Positions 47,845 to 59,455 of a stretch of DNA of 64,000 nt are shown here, in pieces (the stretch's first letter is position 1; every line of letters begins with the position of its first letter). Source of the stretch: Iris pallida (lineage: Eukaryota > Streptophyta > Magnoliopsida > Asparagales > Iridaceae); assembly GCA_029216955.1 (NCBI GenBank), contig JANAVB010010791.1, positions 9,411,625 to 9,475,624 on the forward strand. The letters are read 5' to 3'. The notes beneath the pieces are model-generated. The model was not told the DNA's origin. It was given only the letters and a program-made list of their open reading frames with translations, and ran no database searches. The translations under genes and the position numbers were made by a program.

Positions 47845-48576
47845 TGTTGGGAACGAAGCGCGGAAACCGTTTCCCCAAACCAGAAAGTCCTGCGAGAGAA
47901 CCGAACAAAAGCACGCAAACCAAAAATGCCAAACACAATCGCAGACACAAAGATTTTTGACATGGAAAATCCTTGCGAGAAAAACCACGGGACGATCGGA
48001 GTCCAACCCTGAAGAACCTCCACTAATGGAATAAAGAGAATACACCCTCTACAAGCTCCTCCCGATCCAACACGGATCACCACAACTCACTTGAAAGAAG
48101 AAAATTTTTGATTGCGGATTCTGAAGAACAAGAGATGCCGAAAAATTATTCGAAGCAATCTCTCCTTCACAATAGTCCTTAATCCTCTCTCTCTCTCAAA
48201 GATTGTAAAGCACTCTTTATTTTGAGATGATTTTACAACTAGCATGCATCACCCTTTTATAAGCCCTTGATAACCCATACATGGAAGGCCAATATATATG
48301 GAAACTTCCAATATAAATCAATCATATATTTAATGGAAATCCAATCATAATTAGCTTACCATAATTGGAAACCCAATAATATGGAAAGCTACTATATGAA
48401 GGGTCCAATCATAAATATATAATCAAAGTAAATATGGAAATCCAATCATATATTTCCTTACCATATATGTACCAAAATAAAATTCATGCACTCCCCAAGC
48501 TTCTCCGACACACGGATGGCGCTCGTCGCTCTCCGGGGTATTCTCCACATAGGTGGGAACCCCACCCACTCCAACA
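47845..48576 (-). repeat. C3 5' LTR
   Basis: 732 bp, starting on the minus strand with TGTTGGAGTGGGTGGGG. The first 80 or so bases and the U5 end resemble C2, but the centre differs and lacks the GAGTTC...GAACTC palindromes. Confidence 0.9.
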
Positions 48577-48581
48577 TCATG

Positions 48582-49006
48582 CACCAAGGGTTACTAGTTA
48601 TGAAAAATCAGCATATAACAATCTAATTGGATGAACTCCATTTGGAAAACAAAAGTTAACCCTATGAACATTGCGTAACCTTGAACTATCACATACCTTA
48701 CATGGTTACTGAAGGAAACGGATTATAAATGCCTGTAACCTCAACTAGTAATGGAACTACCAGAATGGTTGCTTATTCATTTTTCAATGTAATTTTAACC
48801 TATTTTCTTTACATCTGTACTATCTTAGAAGCAAAAGCCTATATTATTTTTCAAAGAGATCTAGAACAATTAATTAAAATACTCTATCGGCTAGGTAGAT
48901 TAAATAGAATTATAAAGTACATATAAAATATGTTTCGGGAAAGTTTTCTGGTAAGAATGACATCAGTTATTGTCTTTAGTATATCCTATGATTGCAATGT
49001 AGTATG
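48582..49006. other. Intergenic, nothing recognised
   Basis: A 65-codon ORF at 48729-48926 has no recognisable motif. No repeats with defined ends. Confidence 0.5.
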
Positions 49007-49128
<122 letters not shown>

Positions 49129-50539
49129 TCTTAGAAAGCGACTCCATTTGCAACTCTATTGTCGTTGATCCACATACGACTAAACATAGGAGCTCTAGTG
49201 GCTAGCAATCATTTGAAAGAAGTCTTATAAACTTAACAATGCATGAAACATTGACGATGAATTCAAAATAGAGTTGCAAGCTATCAATTCTAAAAAAAGA
49301 GTACTTTAAGGGGGCGTTTGGTATATATGCGGAATGCTATATAGTCAAAAATTCTATATTCTCAGGAATTAAATTCCAAGTAATTAAATTTTCTAGAAAA
49401 TTACATTCCCATGTTTGGTGACTATATAAATATTCCCGAAAATATAAAAAATTAACTTGCATATGAACTTAGATTGCTGGAAGTGGATTTGAGCCCCGAC
49501 CCTTTCATAAAAAATGGAAATTAATATATTGAAAGCTCACTAATTTGCATTGATTACACCATCTAAATTGGCTATCAACAAAAAGTTAGACCTTGTCCGT
49601 CAAGATATTTTGCTTTGGCTAAAGTAGGTGGACAAATTGGGATGTGGATGCTCAGGTAGACCTCATAGAATTTCGACAGCAATCTTGATTAAGTTATTTG
49701 AAGATAATCAGTACACATACGCTGAGTAAATGAATCTAGAGGTACAATATTCCAAATAAACCAAAAGCGCATGTTTTATTATCTTAAAATTATATATTAT
49801 AATCAATTGTTTGGAACTCAAATTACGTATTAACAACATAATCCATACAAATATCTCAATTTGGGGTAAATTAATGAATAAGTGATTAGTATTTGTACGA
49901 ACTTTTTCTTTTGGATAACCCTAATGATGTGTAAATAAGGATATGATGCATTTTAAAGCCTACATAGTGCATCTTCGGTCTGCAATTATAATCTCCATAT
50001 AGCTATTATATACTTGTGTCTTCTCTAAAACCCGCCACATTATTGTTGGTACACAAACACGAAAGTTATGACATAAACAATACCTTAATATAATGAAACT
50101 ACGAAAAGAGCAATAACAAAACATAACACACAATATACATGGTTTGGCAAAGGACGACCTACTCCATGGGACAAGGAAAGAATACTTTATTAAATCAAAA
50201 AAACCTTGCAGAGAACTACAAAAGAAAATATTGCAAAAACCGCAAATACCACAATCCTCTCATTAGCGAGATCCGAACCGATCTCCTTTGATTCCCTTTT
50301 AGATCTCTAGAAGACCCTAGAAATCTCTTTTTTGTCTCCAAAGTCTTGATGGTTGTAATGGTTAACTTAATGAGGCATGTACTACTCGATAACTTAACCT
50401 CGGGTCTGGAGCAATCCTGATCGTCAAAATCCTAAATTTAAATATGAACTGCACGTTAATTTGGAAATGATCTGACCTGACGACATGTTTATAGGCATGT
50501 TTTCTTCACAAAACCTTGCTGGACAAAAAATGAGTCATT
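49129..50539. other. Intergenic; possible Copia LTR piece at about 50044-50400
   Basis: Mostly featureless AT-rich sequence. At 49315 GGGGGCGTTTGG looks like one end of a Tourist/hAT-type element, but I found no matching other end. From about 50044 (TGTTGGTACACAAACACG) to about 50400 the style (ATGGTTTGGCAAA, CCTACTCCATGGG, CTTTATT) is like a minus-strand Copia LTR and could be the 3' LTR of the relic at 50545-51120. Confidence 0.35.
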
Positions 50540-50544
50540 AAGTA

Positions 50545-51120
50545 TGTCGACGACATAACATAAGCCCCAAGGATCTTCTTTTCTCCAACTAAGTTCTTTA
50601 TGTTAAACTCTGCACTTAATGAAGATTTAAGTGCATGTATCTCCATCGTGCTCTTGGAAGCAATCAACATATCATCGACATGAAGGAAGAGGAGGTATAT
50701 CTATGACTTGAGCTTCCTAATAGACGCAATTGTCAAACTCGCATCTTGTAGAATTAGTCTTTAACATGAATAAACTGAAGCGTTTGTATCACTCCCATAT
50801 AGATACAGCTTGATTTCACACACGTAATCCTCCTTCTCAAGCTCCATAAATTCTTCAAGCTATCTCATAAAGATCTACTCTTCCAACTCTCTATGCACAA
50901 ATTATGCTTTGACATCAAATTACGTCAACTCCATATCCTAAGTAGCTACCATTTCCACCAACACCGGGTTAGATGTATACTTGACTACTGGTGACAAAGT
51001 CTCATTGTATTATATCCCCTTCTTCTGAGCGTATACATTCTCTACTAAATGCCCTTTTTATCACTCGTTCTCCTTCTTCTTGAATACTTATTTGCAGTCA
51101 ACATCCTTTTTCTCCTTTAG
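50545..51120 (-). pseudogene. C5: Copia reverse transcriptase relic
   Basis: Minus-strand translation of 50700-50550 gives F-L-H-V-D-D-M-L-I-A-S-K-S, then L-S-A-E-F-N-I-K-N-L and K-K-I-L-G, the RT palm of Copia. The catalytic V-D-D is encoded at 50679-50671. Upstream on that strand (51120-50700) are weaker pieces such as L-S-P-V-V-K-Y and E-F-M-E-L-E-K-E-D. Many stops and frame changes are present. No RNase H remains next to it. Confidence 0.75.
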
Positions 51121-51136
51121 TAGTTGAACTAGGTTT

Positions 51137-51845
51137 CATGTAATGTGTGACGTCCCGATCCCGCTGAAGCAAAATTCGCCACTAGGCATGACGCCATATA
51201 AGCCTAAATTGCACTAGTACAAGACAAGCACCAAGCGTAGGTCAATAGAAGCGATCTCAAACATTAAAGTCATTAGAACAAAAATAAATACGAAGTCGAT
51301 ATATACAAGATACACAAAATGAATCTCTTTATTGATAATATCAGCGGGATTACAACGGCTATAAGCCAAACAATAACTTGACTACAAATACTCTCTCTCA
51401 ATACAACTGAAATACATGCCAAAAGGCTTACAATTCAAGAACCATAGAACACATGAACTTACATACATTATACCTTCTATATACAACAAAAATTATCTTC
51501 AGCCGATATACTACAAGTTGCCAACCGAGCTCTAACACCTCAATGTGTCCAAGCAAACCCTGCACCAGAAGAGATCTGGTGTAGGGTCAATACATTGTCG
51601 TGCACTGGTGAGTAGCCTCTCATCGACACCACCAAACCAATACGTTGAAATAGTGAGTGCAAGCGATATTATGTGATCATTTAATCTTGCTTTAGGATCA
51701 GTTACATGGTATAGCATACATGTGTCCAGAAACATAAATGTGTTACACAACATAATTGATCTTACAAATACTTACTATATGGCCCTGTTCATACAACGAT
51801 ATCATTCATAATATATAAATATTGTATCATAATGCATTTCACACT
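51137..51845. repeat. LTR-like repeat, copy 1
   Basis: Starts TGTGACGTCCCGATCCCGC, the kind of end seen in minus-oriented Gypsy LTRs. It has the same order of blocks as copy 2 next door: ATAAGCC/GAGCCTAA then GCACAAGACGA-like, CTCTCTCTCA, a TCCAAGC(A/G) block, and CTTTAGGATCAGTT near the end. The copies are diverged. A solo or tandem LTR pair without an interior is the simplest reading. Confidence 0.5.
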
Positions 51846-52435
51846 CTAACTCTGCAGAAGCGATCATCCTCGCTAGGGCGTGATATCATGCGAGCCTAAG
51901 TTGTGCTCGCACAAGACGAATACCAAAATGGCCGATTCAAAAGACAAGCGACGGGATCGTCGTACAGAAGTCTCCAAGAAAAAAAGATGAAGCAACATAA
52001 TTATTCATAAATAAATTGATCTATATTGATATTACAACAAAATTTACAAACTGCTCGAGGCTAAGATAACAATCATTCGCGCTCTCTCTCATCTCTCAAC
52101 TACAATAAGAACATGTCCTGAGGCCAACAACTTGAAGAAGATTACAATAGGCGATGTCCATATATTATATCTATTATACAAGTGAATCTTCAACATGGAT
52201 GCACACCTCGAATTGCCAAGGAACTCAATGTCTTGACACGTCCAAGCGAGCTTCGCACCAAATGAGATATTTCCATCGTTATGTATACAAACTGATAGGG
52301 TGTTAGTACGTAAAAATGTACTAGTGGGGATGCCTCTTGCCTACCCATACGAAACTAATATGTTCTTTTAGTAGGTGCACACTATACTTTTTTTGGTCTT
52401 TATAATCTTGCCTTAGGATCAGTTTTAGGTCATAA
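51846..52435. repeat. LTR-like repeat, copy 2
   Basis: Directly repeated and diverged relative to 51137-51845, ending in the shared CTTAGGATCAGTTTTAGGT block (about 52410-52430) right before the CACTA end. Its boundaries are uncertain. No primer site or gene lies between the copies. Confidence 0.45.
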
Positions 52436-53522
52436 TACTATAAGAAAAGTGATTTTTTACGACATTAAAATTAAGACATACATGAAAAGCATGTCCTAAA
52501 TAGTTAAATCAGGACATGCATTCTCTTGTGTGCTGTCAAAAGGTTTATAATACAACAAATGGATCTTTTTATAGCGTGCATTGGCACGCCATAATTCACT
52601 TTACAAAATTAAGGCACACAGTTAATGCCCTAAACCCTAAAAAAAATACCGCGCCTATTTTTCATTTCCCGCGGCTGCACCTATCTCCTAAAACTTTCTC
52701 GTGCTGCTCTCTCTCTCTCTCAAACTTTCATCTCATTTCTTCTCGAAAGTCTCTGGCATTCATCTCAGTTTCTGCTCGGAAGATTTTGGCTCTCTCTCGA
52801 GTCTCTGGCTTCTCTCTCCTCCGATCTTCCAGGTAACTCTCTCTTTCTTTGCTTCTCTCTCTCTCTCTCTCTCTTCCAGTTCTCTTCCTCTTACTCTCTC
52901 TATCTCTCATTTTTCTTTCTGCTATCTTTCGGTATTTCTCTACTTTTTTCTCCCCTTTTCTTTTACTTTTCTTCTTTATTTTTGATTTTCCCCAAATTAT
53001 CCCTATTTTTCTCCTTTTATTTAGGGTTTTCTATTTTTTTTAGGGTTTTCTACCTTTTTTATTTAGGGTTTTATGTTTTTAGGGTTTTCTTCCTTTTTAA
53101 TTTAGTGAAGTTTGATCTATTTTTTATGGGCATACATATTATTCATGGTTTTGCATGTACCATTTTCAGGATCGCCAACAAAACCGACGGTTGCCGCTCA
53201 ATTTCAGGATCGCCAACAAAATCGACGGTTGTCGTTCATATTATTCGTGGGTATGCTTGTCTTTTTTCCCCAATATTTTCCATAAGCTTTGATTCATTTG
53301 AGAGAGAAGTTTTTGGGTTAATTTAATTTTCACTAATGTTAGTTTTAGTTTGATTTAATTTGAGACTCGGATCCAAATATTGGAGCAAGTTGAATCCTGA
53401 AGTATTTGGATAATTTAATCTTCATTTGTTCATCAATATCACTACTATAGCAAAGCATTACAGTAGCAAAGCAATCCATTAGCAGGAACTTTGGATTTTT
53501 TATCCTCATATATAATGTCCGA

Positions 53523-53800
53523 GTACATTGATGAATATCACTGATCGAGTATTACTTTGGCATCTGGGTATGTTAGCAGGAACTTTGTTACTTTGGCATC
53601 TGGGTATGTTAGCAGGAACTTTGTTACATTGATGAATATCACTGATCGAGTACATTGATGAATATCACTGATCGAGTACATTGATGAATATCACTGATCG
53701 AGTATTACAATATCATTACTATAGCAAAGCATTCCATTAGCAGGAACTTTGTTACTTTGGCATCTGGGTATGTTAGCGTTTACACTGATTGAGTATTACT
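53523..53800 (+). repeat. Subterminal direct repeats in CACTA
   Basis: A 26-bp unit (ACATTGATGAATATCACTGA then TCGAGT) occurs at 53525-53550 and three more times at 53626-53703. A second unit of about 36 bp (TTACTTTGGCATCTGGGTAT then GTTAGC) occurs at 53552, 53588 and 53753. The same phrases occur once more near 53436-53490 in variant form. Subterminal repeats bind the transposase partner protein in En/Spm; here that role is inferred. Confidence 0.8.
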
Positions 53801-54678
53801 GAAATTTTTTGTTAGTGGTTTGATTAGGAATTTGCTCCTCTTTATATGCACTTTCTATCAGTTGGAAAAAAGTCTTTTATTCTTACAAATTATGTCACTG
53901 ATGCTCCTGCTACGTGACAAGTGAGTTCGTGAATCATCCGAATTCTATTAAACTTGGTCCCCCTCTCTAAAATTTTAGAGGAAAAAAACCAAATATAGTT
54001 AATATTAGCCCAAAAGCAAGTTTGGCTTTATTGTCAAGATTTAGATACCAATGATATGATGCCAGATATCAATGAACAAATTGATGATGTTGTGTTGCGT
54101 GTCATCTTTGATTAAATATTTTGAGCCAATATATACAAAGACTGATTGCAACTCAAGCTGTCTATTGGGTCGGCCCTAGCCCAAAAGTTGTCTATTGGTT
54201 GAAGATGAAAATCTGATTAGAATTATTACACTTCATTTATCATTAATGTAAGTACTAATAATAAAGGAAGCCTAGAAGTCCTTTGATTGTTTGCAAAGAT
54301 ATCAAGTATGCAGAGCTACTTTCTCTTCCTTAGCGTGCTAGTCATCTGACATGCAAGCGAAAGTATATTACTCGATAACAATCATGTGAACAAAAATGAT
54401 AATAGGTTTCAGTATATTGAGAATTGAAAGACAAAATGAGTACATACATCTTAAAATTAACTGTATGTGTATCGGTCCGTGCCTAGATCTATCTATGTCC
54501 ATATTCATGCAAAATAGGAGACTATGTTTGTATCTACTTGAAAATGTATGTATGTATCATACCTTTGCCCATATTTTTCCTATTTTAAGAGGTAAGAAAA
54601 GGAATGATAATTCATTTTTGTTATATATTTAATGGAGGTCTTTAGCAGGTTATAATTCGTACAAGTGGGTCATACACA

Positions 54679-55449
54679 ATGGACAAAGGTTGGGTACAGT
54701 TTAAAAGGTTAATATTTATTCTTAAAACAATAAACATTGGCATACTTGTTGCTTTTTATTAATATAAGATTATGTGTGGGGGTTTGTCTTTGTTTGTAGA
54801 GATTCACAAGCATATCAAAATGGAGCACGAAAGTTTGTTGATACAATTCAAGCTAGCAAGAGAAATCCAGAAAAAATTCAATGTCCTTTTTGTCGTTGTT
54901 TAAGTCATCGAGTTCACCATTTTGATACGGTTTATGAGCACTTAGTCATATTTGGGATGGATCCTACATATGATAAATGGGTCTTTCATAGAGAAAGTTC
55001 TACTGCAACTAGAGACGAAGATTTTGAAATACCCGAGGCATATAAAATGTTCAGAGATGCAAATATTGAAGATGATTTTTTTGATGACAATGATATTAAT
55101 GTGGAACCTGCATATCAAAGAAGAGAGCCACATTTTGCAAATCTTGTGGAGGATGCTGAACTTCCTTTATATGGTGGATCTACTTACACAAAGATGGCTG
55201 CAGTCGTTGCCCTATATAAATACAAAGCTAGACATAGTCTTACGGATAGCGGTTTTAATGAACTTCTTGAGATGCTTGGCAAAATTCTACCTCAAGTCAA
55301 TAAGCTTCCTGATTCTTTATATTCAGTAAAGAAGCTACTTAAGGATTTCGATCTAGGCTATGAGAAGATACATGCTTGTGTTAATGATTGTTGTTTATTT
55401 AGAAAGGAAAATGAACATATGGAGACATGTCCAAAATATGGGGCTTCAC
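54679..55449 (+). pseudogene. CACTA TNP2-type transposase, 5' exons, truncated by G4
   Basis: Exon 1 (54679-54707) encodes M-D-K-G-W-V-Q-F-K-R, the typical start of the transposase-associated domain. A GT donor at 54708 and an AG acceptor at 54798-54799 remove 92 bases, and exon 2 continues in frame with D-S-Q-A-Y from 54800. The domain has Cys residues in I-Q-C-P-F-C-R-C and H-H-F-D-T-V-Y-E-H-L. An acidic linker follows, then Y-K-Y-K-A-R-H-S-L-T-D-S-G-F-N-E-L-L and K-L-L-K-D-F-D-L-G-Y-E-K-I-H-A-C, both usual before the tnp2 catalytic region. The C-P-x-C-G motif reads C-P-K-Y-G. The frame is cut at 55449 by the G4 LTR, so the catalytic domain is absent here. Confidence 0.85.
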
Positions 55450-58038
55450 TGTCACGACCCGCACCCGCTAATAGGGTACGTGACGCGACAACGCCCAGCC
55501 CTCACCGAAAAATCGGCGTGGTACGCTGTAGATTTTTCCTACTCTAAACAGTTTATATATATAACCAAAAACCTGTCGAGAATATGGTCAACTCCGAATG
55601 GAGGACAAGCAATGAATATATATACGAGTACTCAATCACGACTCTAAGATAACAAAGAAAAGACTGAAATGAAAAGACAACAAGACGATAAAATAATATA
55701 TAATCTGTCAAGTCCAACACAAGAATATATACAAGTCCAAGTCTCTAATACAGTCCATAATAACAAAAAGTCTCAAAAGTAGCTGGAGACAAAGTCCAGT
55801 ATAAAAGACCTACTCTAACTAAGCAATAGGTAGGGTCCCGTCAGGCGGGGCTAACCCCTGCTGGACCAAAGTCTCCAAGTCTATTCCCACTACGTCATCC
55901 GGACCGTAGTAGGTACTGTAGTCTCCCTCATCTGCATCTGTAATATTTTCAACATATCCTGTCAGGATAGAACGAGTACAATCTACTAACAACAGTTCAC
56001 AAGATATGACAAAAGCTATAAGACAGTAAATAGAGAGTATATACAAGAAAATCATGGAATGTACATGTGAGTATCATGGCAAGGTAAGCTATAAATCTAG
56101 AGCTAGAACAAGGCAAGTAAACTGATCATGGCATGTACAAGAAATCAAGAATCATATCTCTAGGTATGTGAGTACTAGCTACAATATGTGGCCGACTTGG
56201 GTCTGCACAAGGTTATGATCAAGCAATCCCACGTGGAGTGTAGGATTGGTAGCATTCAAGGTCTACAAGAATAAACAAGGTGGGTAATGACCACACATCT
56301 ACACTAGTACTCCCCGTCCCCGACTGGTAGAGTGGATCCAAGCAAGACACGTTATGACACGAGATTCTACGAGAAGGGAGCAAGTCTTTTCAAAAATCGG
56401 TGTCCATATACTGCACAAGAACTACAAGAAGGCTTGCACAAGATATACCAAGATATCGAGGAATAACATCTCATGTCGGGATCCATGAATACCAATCCGT
56501 GTGACCAATGTGTCGAGAACAAGCATATCCACACTAATTACATGAATCATAACAATCATTATAAATTAGAAAAGTGTCAGAGAATGTACTCGCCTGAAAT
56601 ATGATATGGTACGTCAACCGGAGCAAATACAGCGTCTCGAGGACCTATAGAGAACAAGACGTATCAATACTATGTTTAGAAAATGAAATCAAATCAATTT
56701 GAATCCTATTAAGTCATTCTAGGTTAAGACGCGTCAAACTAGGTTGTACGGGGTCAACCTAAGTCATATTAGGTCTAGCTAGGTCATACTAGCTCAACGC
56801 AAGTCAACGGAATTAATCTAGGTCAATTTGAGTCAACAGTTGACTTTCGATCAACCGATCAACTCTGGTCAACCGTGGTCAACTATGGTCAACCCTAGGT
56901 CAACCCTAGGTCACTGGTGACTAACAGTTGAATTTTGGTCAACTGCACAAGTCTAAGGAATTTGGGACTAAATTGGGTAAAGTGTTGACCCATAGTTGAC
57001 TTTCGGCCTAAAAAGTCAACCGTGGTCAACCGGGGTCAAGACTAGGTCTAGGCGACTATTTCTAATCATTACCAACCTCTACAACCCATATCCAAGTCCA
57101 TCTTGGAGATGGACTTAGAAACTCAAATCTTGGCCGTAGGCCAATTCCTTATTTTACCCTTAAAAAGGGTAAAATTCTACCTTCGACGATTATCTAGTTA
57201 GCCTACCTACGCTTGATATTTTGACCCGATCTCCCTAGGGTAGTAAGGTACTAGCCTATAGGTATATTATCTACCAAAATACCTAGGTAACGTGGACATC
57301 CGGTCCATGATACGGCCCGTTGCCAAAATCTTGAATATTTTAAGATACGCACTGATACGACGCGATACCGGCGCCCTACGACCCCGATTTTCACTCGGGA
57401 GCCTACCCGCAAAATCTAATTCACATAACCTAGGCCTACGTCAAGTTTCGTCGCAATCTGACGCTCCGAGCTCAATTTCCCCTTCTAACTCGATTTCCTA
57501 TATTCTACTCCTCTTTCCCCCTTTTAATTCTAATTCTTCTTCTTCTTAACTTCTTCTCCTAATTCTTCTTCTAACTCCTCCTAATCTTTTCTAATTTCTT
57601 CTCATTTCTGACTCTTCTTATTCTCTTCCCTCTTCCTATTCTTCCTTCTTTCTCTTCTATCTCTAATTTTTCTAACTTCTAACTCTTTCTAACTTTTCCT
57701 ACTCTATTCTAACTTCTTCTAATTTCTTCTATCTTCCTAACCATCTAACTATCTATATATATATACATATACTTATCTATATATATACATATATATATCC
57801 ATCTATATATATATACATTTATATATATATATATAGAGGGTTAAGGGGACTTAAATGGGGTTTATAGGCTTATAGGGACTTAAAGGGGGGGGCATATGAT
57901 GCTGCAGCTGCTGCTACTGCATTTCCTGCTGCTGCTGCTGCGAATTACTGCTGCTGCTGCTGCATTCCCTGCTACTGCAGCTGCTGCTTCTTATTCTTCT
58001 TCTCCTTCTACTTCTACTTCATCTCTTCCTCCCACCCT

Positions 58039-58128
<90 letters not shown>

Positions 58129-58220
58129 TCCTATCTATATATATATATATCAAATTATATAGATATATCTATACACGTATATATACTCTATATCCCTCTA
58201 TCTATCTAGATACATACACA

Positions 58221-58273
<53 letters not shown>

Positions 58274-58337
58274 TATAAATACTTACACACACACACATAT
58301 ACATGTAAATATATATAAATACATAGACACACACATG

Positions 58338-58395
<58 letters not shown>

Positions 58396-59204
58396 TACAC
58401 ATTTACATACACTCATGACAACAACACCACACACACACTCTCTCCTTCTCACACAAACACCACCACTACCATTTCCATTCCTCTACCCAAACAAATACAC
58501 ATTAATATATACATATATACACATATATATATATACATACATATACATATACCCCTATATATATTAAAACCCCCATTTATTTCCTTAACCTGGATTCTAG
58601 GAAAAACCTATAAATTGGTGGGCAAATGGTAGAGAATTTCCTACTCATCATTTATTGTAAAAGCAATAAATGGAAAAGAATATTAATTTGGGGAGAAATC
58701 ACATACCTAATATAGGTTTCTTGTAGGGAAAAGCTTGGGAGAAGGAAAGGAATTTGAGAAAGAGAGAGAGAGAGTGTTTGCTTGGTTGTGAAGGAAAGGG
58801 GGGGGGGACTTGTCATGGCCGGCCACCCCTTGGGGGGAGGGTGGGTATTGGGTTGGGATCCAATAAGCCCCCAACCCATTAAGCTTAGTTGGGTTTGGTT
58901 TGAAATCGGTTTGGTTCGGTTCAATTCTAAATACAAATTTAGCCTCTAAAATGACTAATTAAGTCATAGAAATAGGGTTAAAGATTTCTAGCCTAATTAT
59001 GATAGTGTGTGGGCCAAACACAGCTAGTTTGTGGGTCCCACTAGGGTCCAGGCTACTTGGGTCTCCAAATTGAGTCCGAATTGGATAAAATCCAAACCAA
59101 CCCAAATAAATCCCAAAAAATCACATAAAATCAAATAAAATTCCTAAAATTATAAAACTTGAAAAATGACAAAAATACCCCTAATTCGAAAACTGGGGGT
59201 GACA
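55450..59204 (-). repeat. G4 3' LTR, 3.76 kb
   Basis: Runs TGTCACGACC to GGGGGTGACA in window orientation. Contents: a GGTCAAC-rich block (56731-57040); polypyrimidine (CTTCT)-type sequence (57475-57740); AT repeats (57750-57832); CTG/CTGCTG repeats (57898-57990); (TC)n 58039-58065; (AT)n 58066-58126 and 58339-58390; and a run of 46 A (58224-58269). All ORFs here are repeat or low-complexity artefacts. Confidence 0.88.
56731..57040 (-). promoter_or_regulatory. Dense W-box (TTGAC) cluster in G4 LTR
   Basis: Sixteen TTGAC cores, 13 on the minus strand (as GTCAA) and 3 on the plus, lie in about 310 bp. Many have the stronger TTGACC form. TTGAC(C/T) is the WRKY-factor site. Thirteen of the sixteen face the element's own transcription direction. 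The right LTR repeats the cluster (62413-62730). Function is inferred. Confidence 0.5.
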
Positions 59205-59455
59205 AATCTACCCTCCTTAAAAATTTTGTCCTCAAAATTCAAACGGTCGTACTCTTCTCTAGGTCAAGCACCCCACAATCAAGGTCTACTAAATTTTATC
59301 CTAAGTTATATAACATGTAACCCAGGAAATCAGAACACATGCATGGTTTTAAATCTCTACAGTATCGTGTTATTGCAGTCTTCATTGGGGTTTCTATTTA
59401 ATCTAGCATGATCATCACATATGCAAACTAAAGGCACTAAGAAAGCAATAATCAA
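59205..59455 (-). other. G4 region between gag and 3' LTR, including polypurine tract
   Basis: The purine-rich stretch read on the minus strand as TTAAGGAGGGTAGATT (59220-59205) is the plus-strand primer site, preceded by TTTTGAGGACAAAA, which also occurs before the 3' LTRs of G1 and G2. No pol sequence is present. Confidence 0.7.

Larger units (their letters stand above)
43028..48576 (-). mobile_element. C3: Tork-type Copia retrotransposon, 5.5 kb, TSD TCATG
   Basis: Read on the minus strand: 5' LTR 48576-47845, primer-binding site 47841-47829, gag-pol 47781-43752, polypurine tract 43747-43735, 3' LTR 43734-43028. TCATG flanks both ends (43023-43027, 48577-48581). It is a sister of C2, with near-identical coding sequence and similar LTR ends but unrelated central U3 sequence. 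The polyprotein frame is largely open with a few stops and one clear frameshift, so it is better preserved than C2. Confidence 0.93.

Noticed and set aside
49315..49445. Possible Tourist/hAT element starting GGGGGCGTTTGG
   Set aside because: No matching terminal inverted repeat or target duplication could be found downstream.
53523..53800. Regularly repeated units that could suggest a CRISPR array
   Set aside because: Units are directly adjacent or joined without unique spacers, in a plant CACTA element.
55819..56055. A 78-codon minus-strand ORF conserved in both G4 LTRs (also 61507-61734)
   Set aside because: The two LTRs are copies of one sequence at insertion, so conservation between them is not evidence of coding. 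No motif was recognised.
57896..58452. ORFs of L/A-rich and Y/I-rich or poly-F residues
   Set aside because: Translations of CTG, TA and A/T microsatellites.
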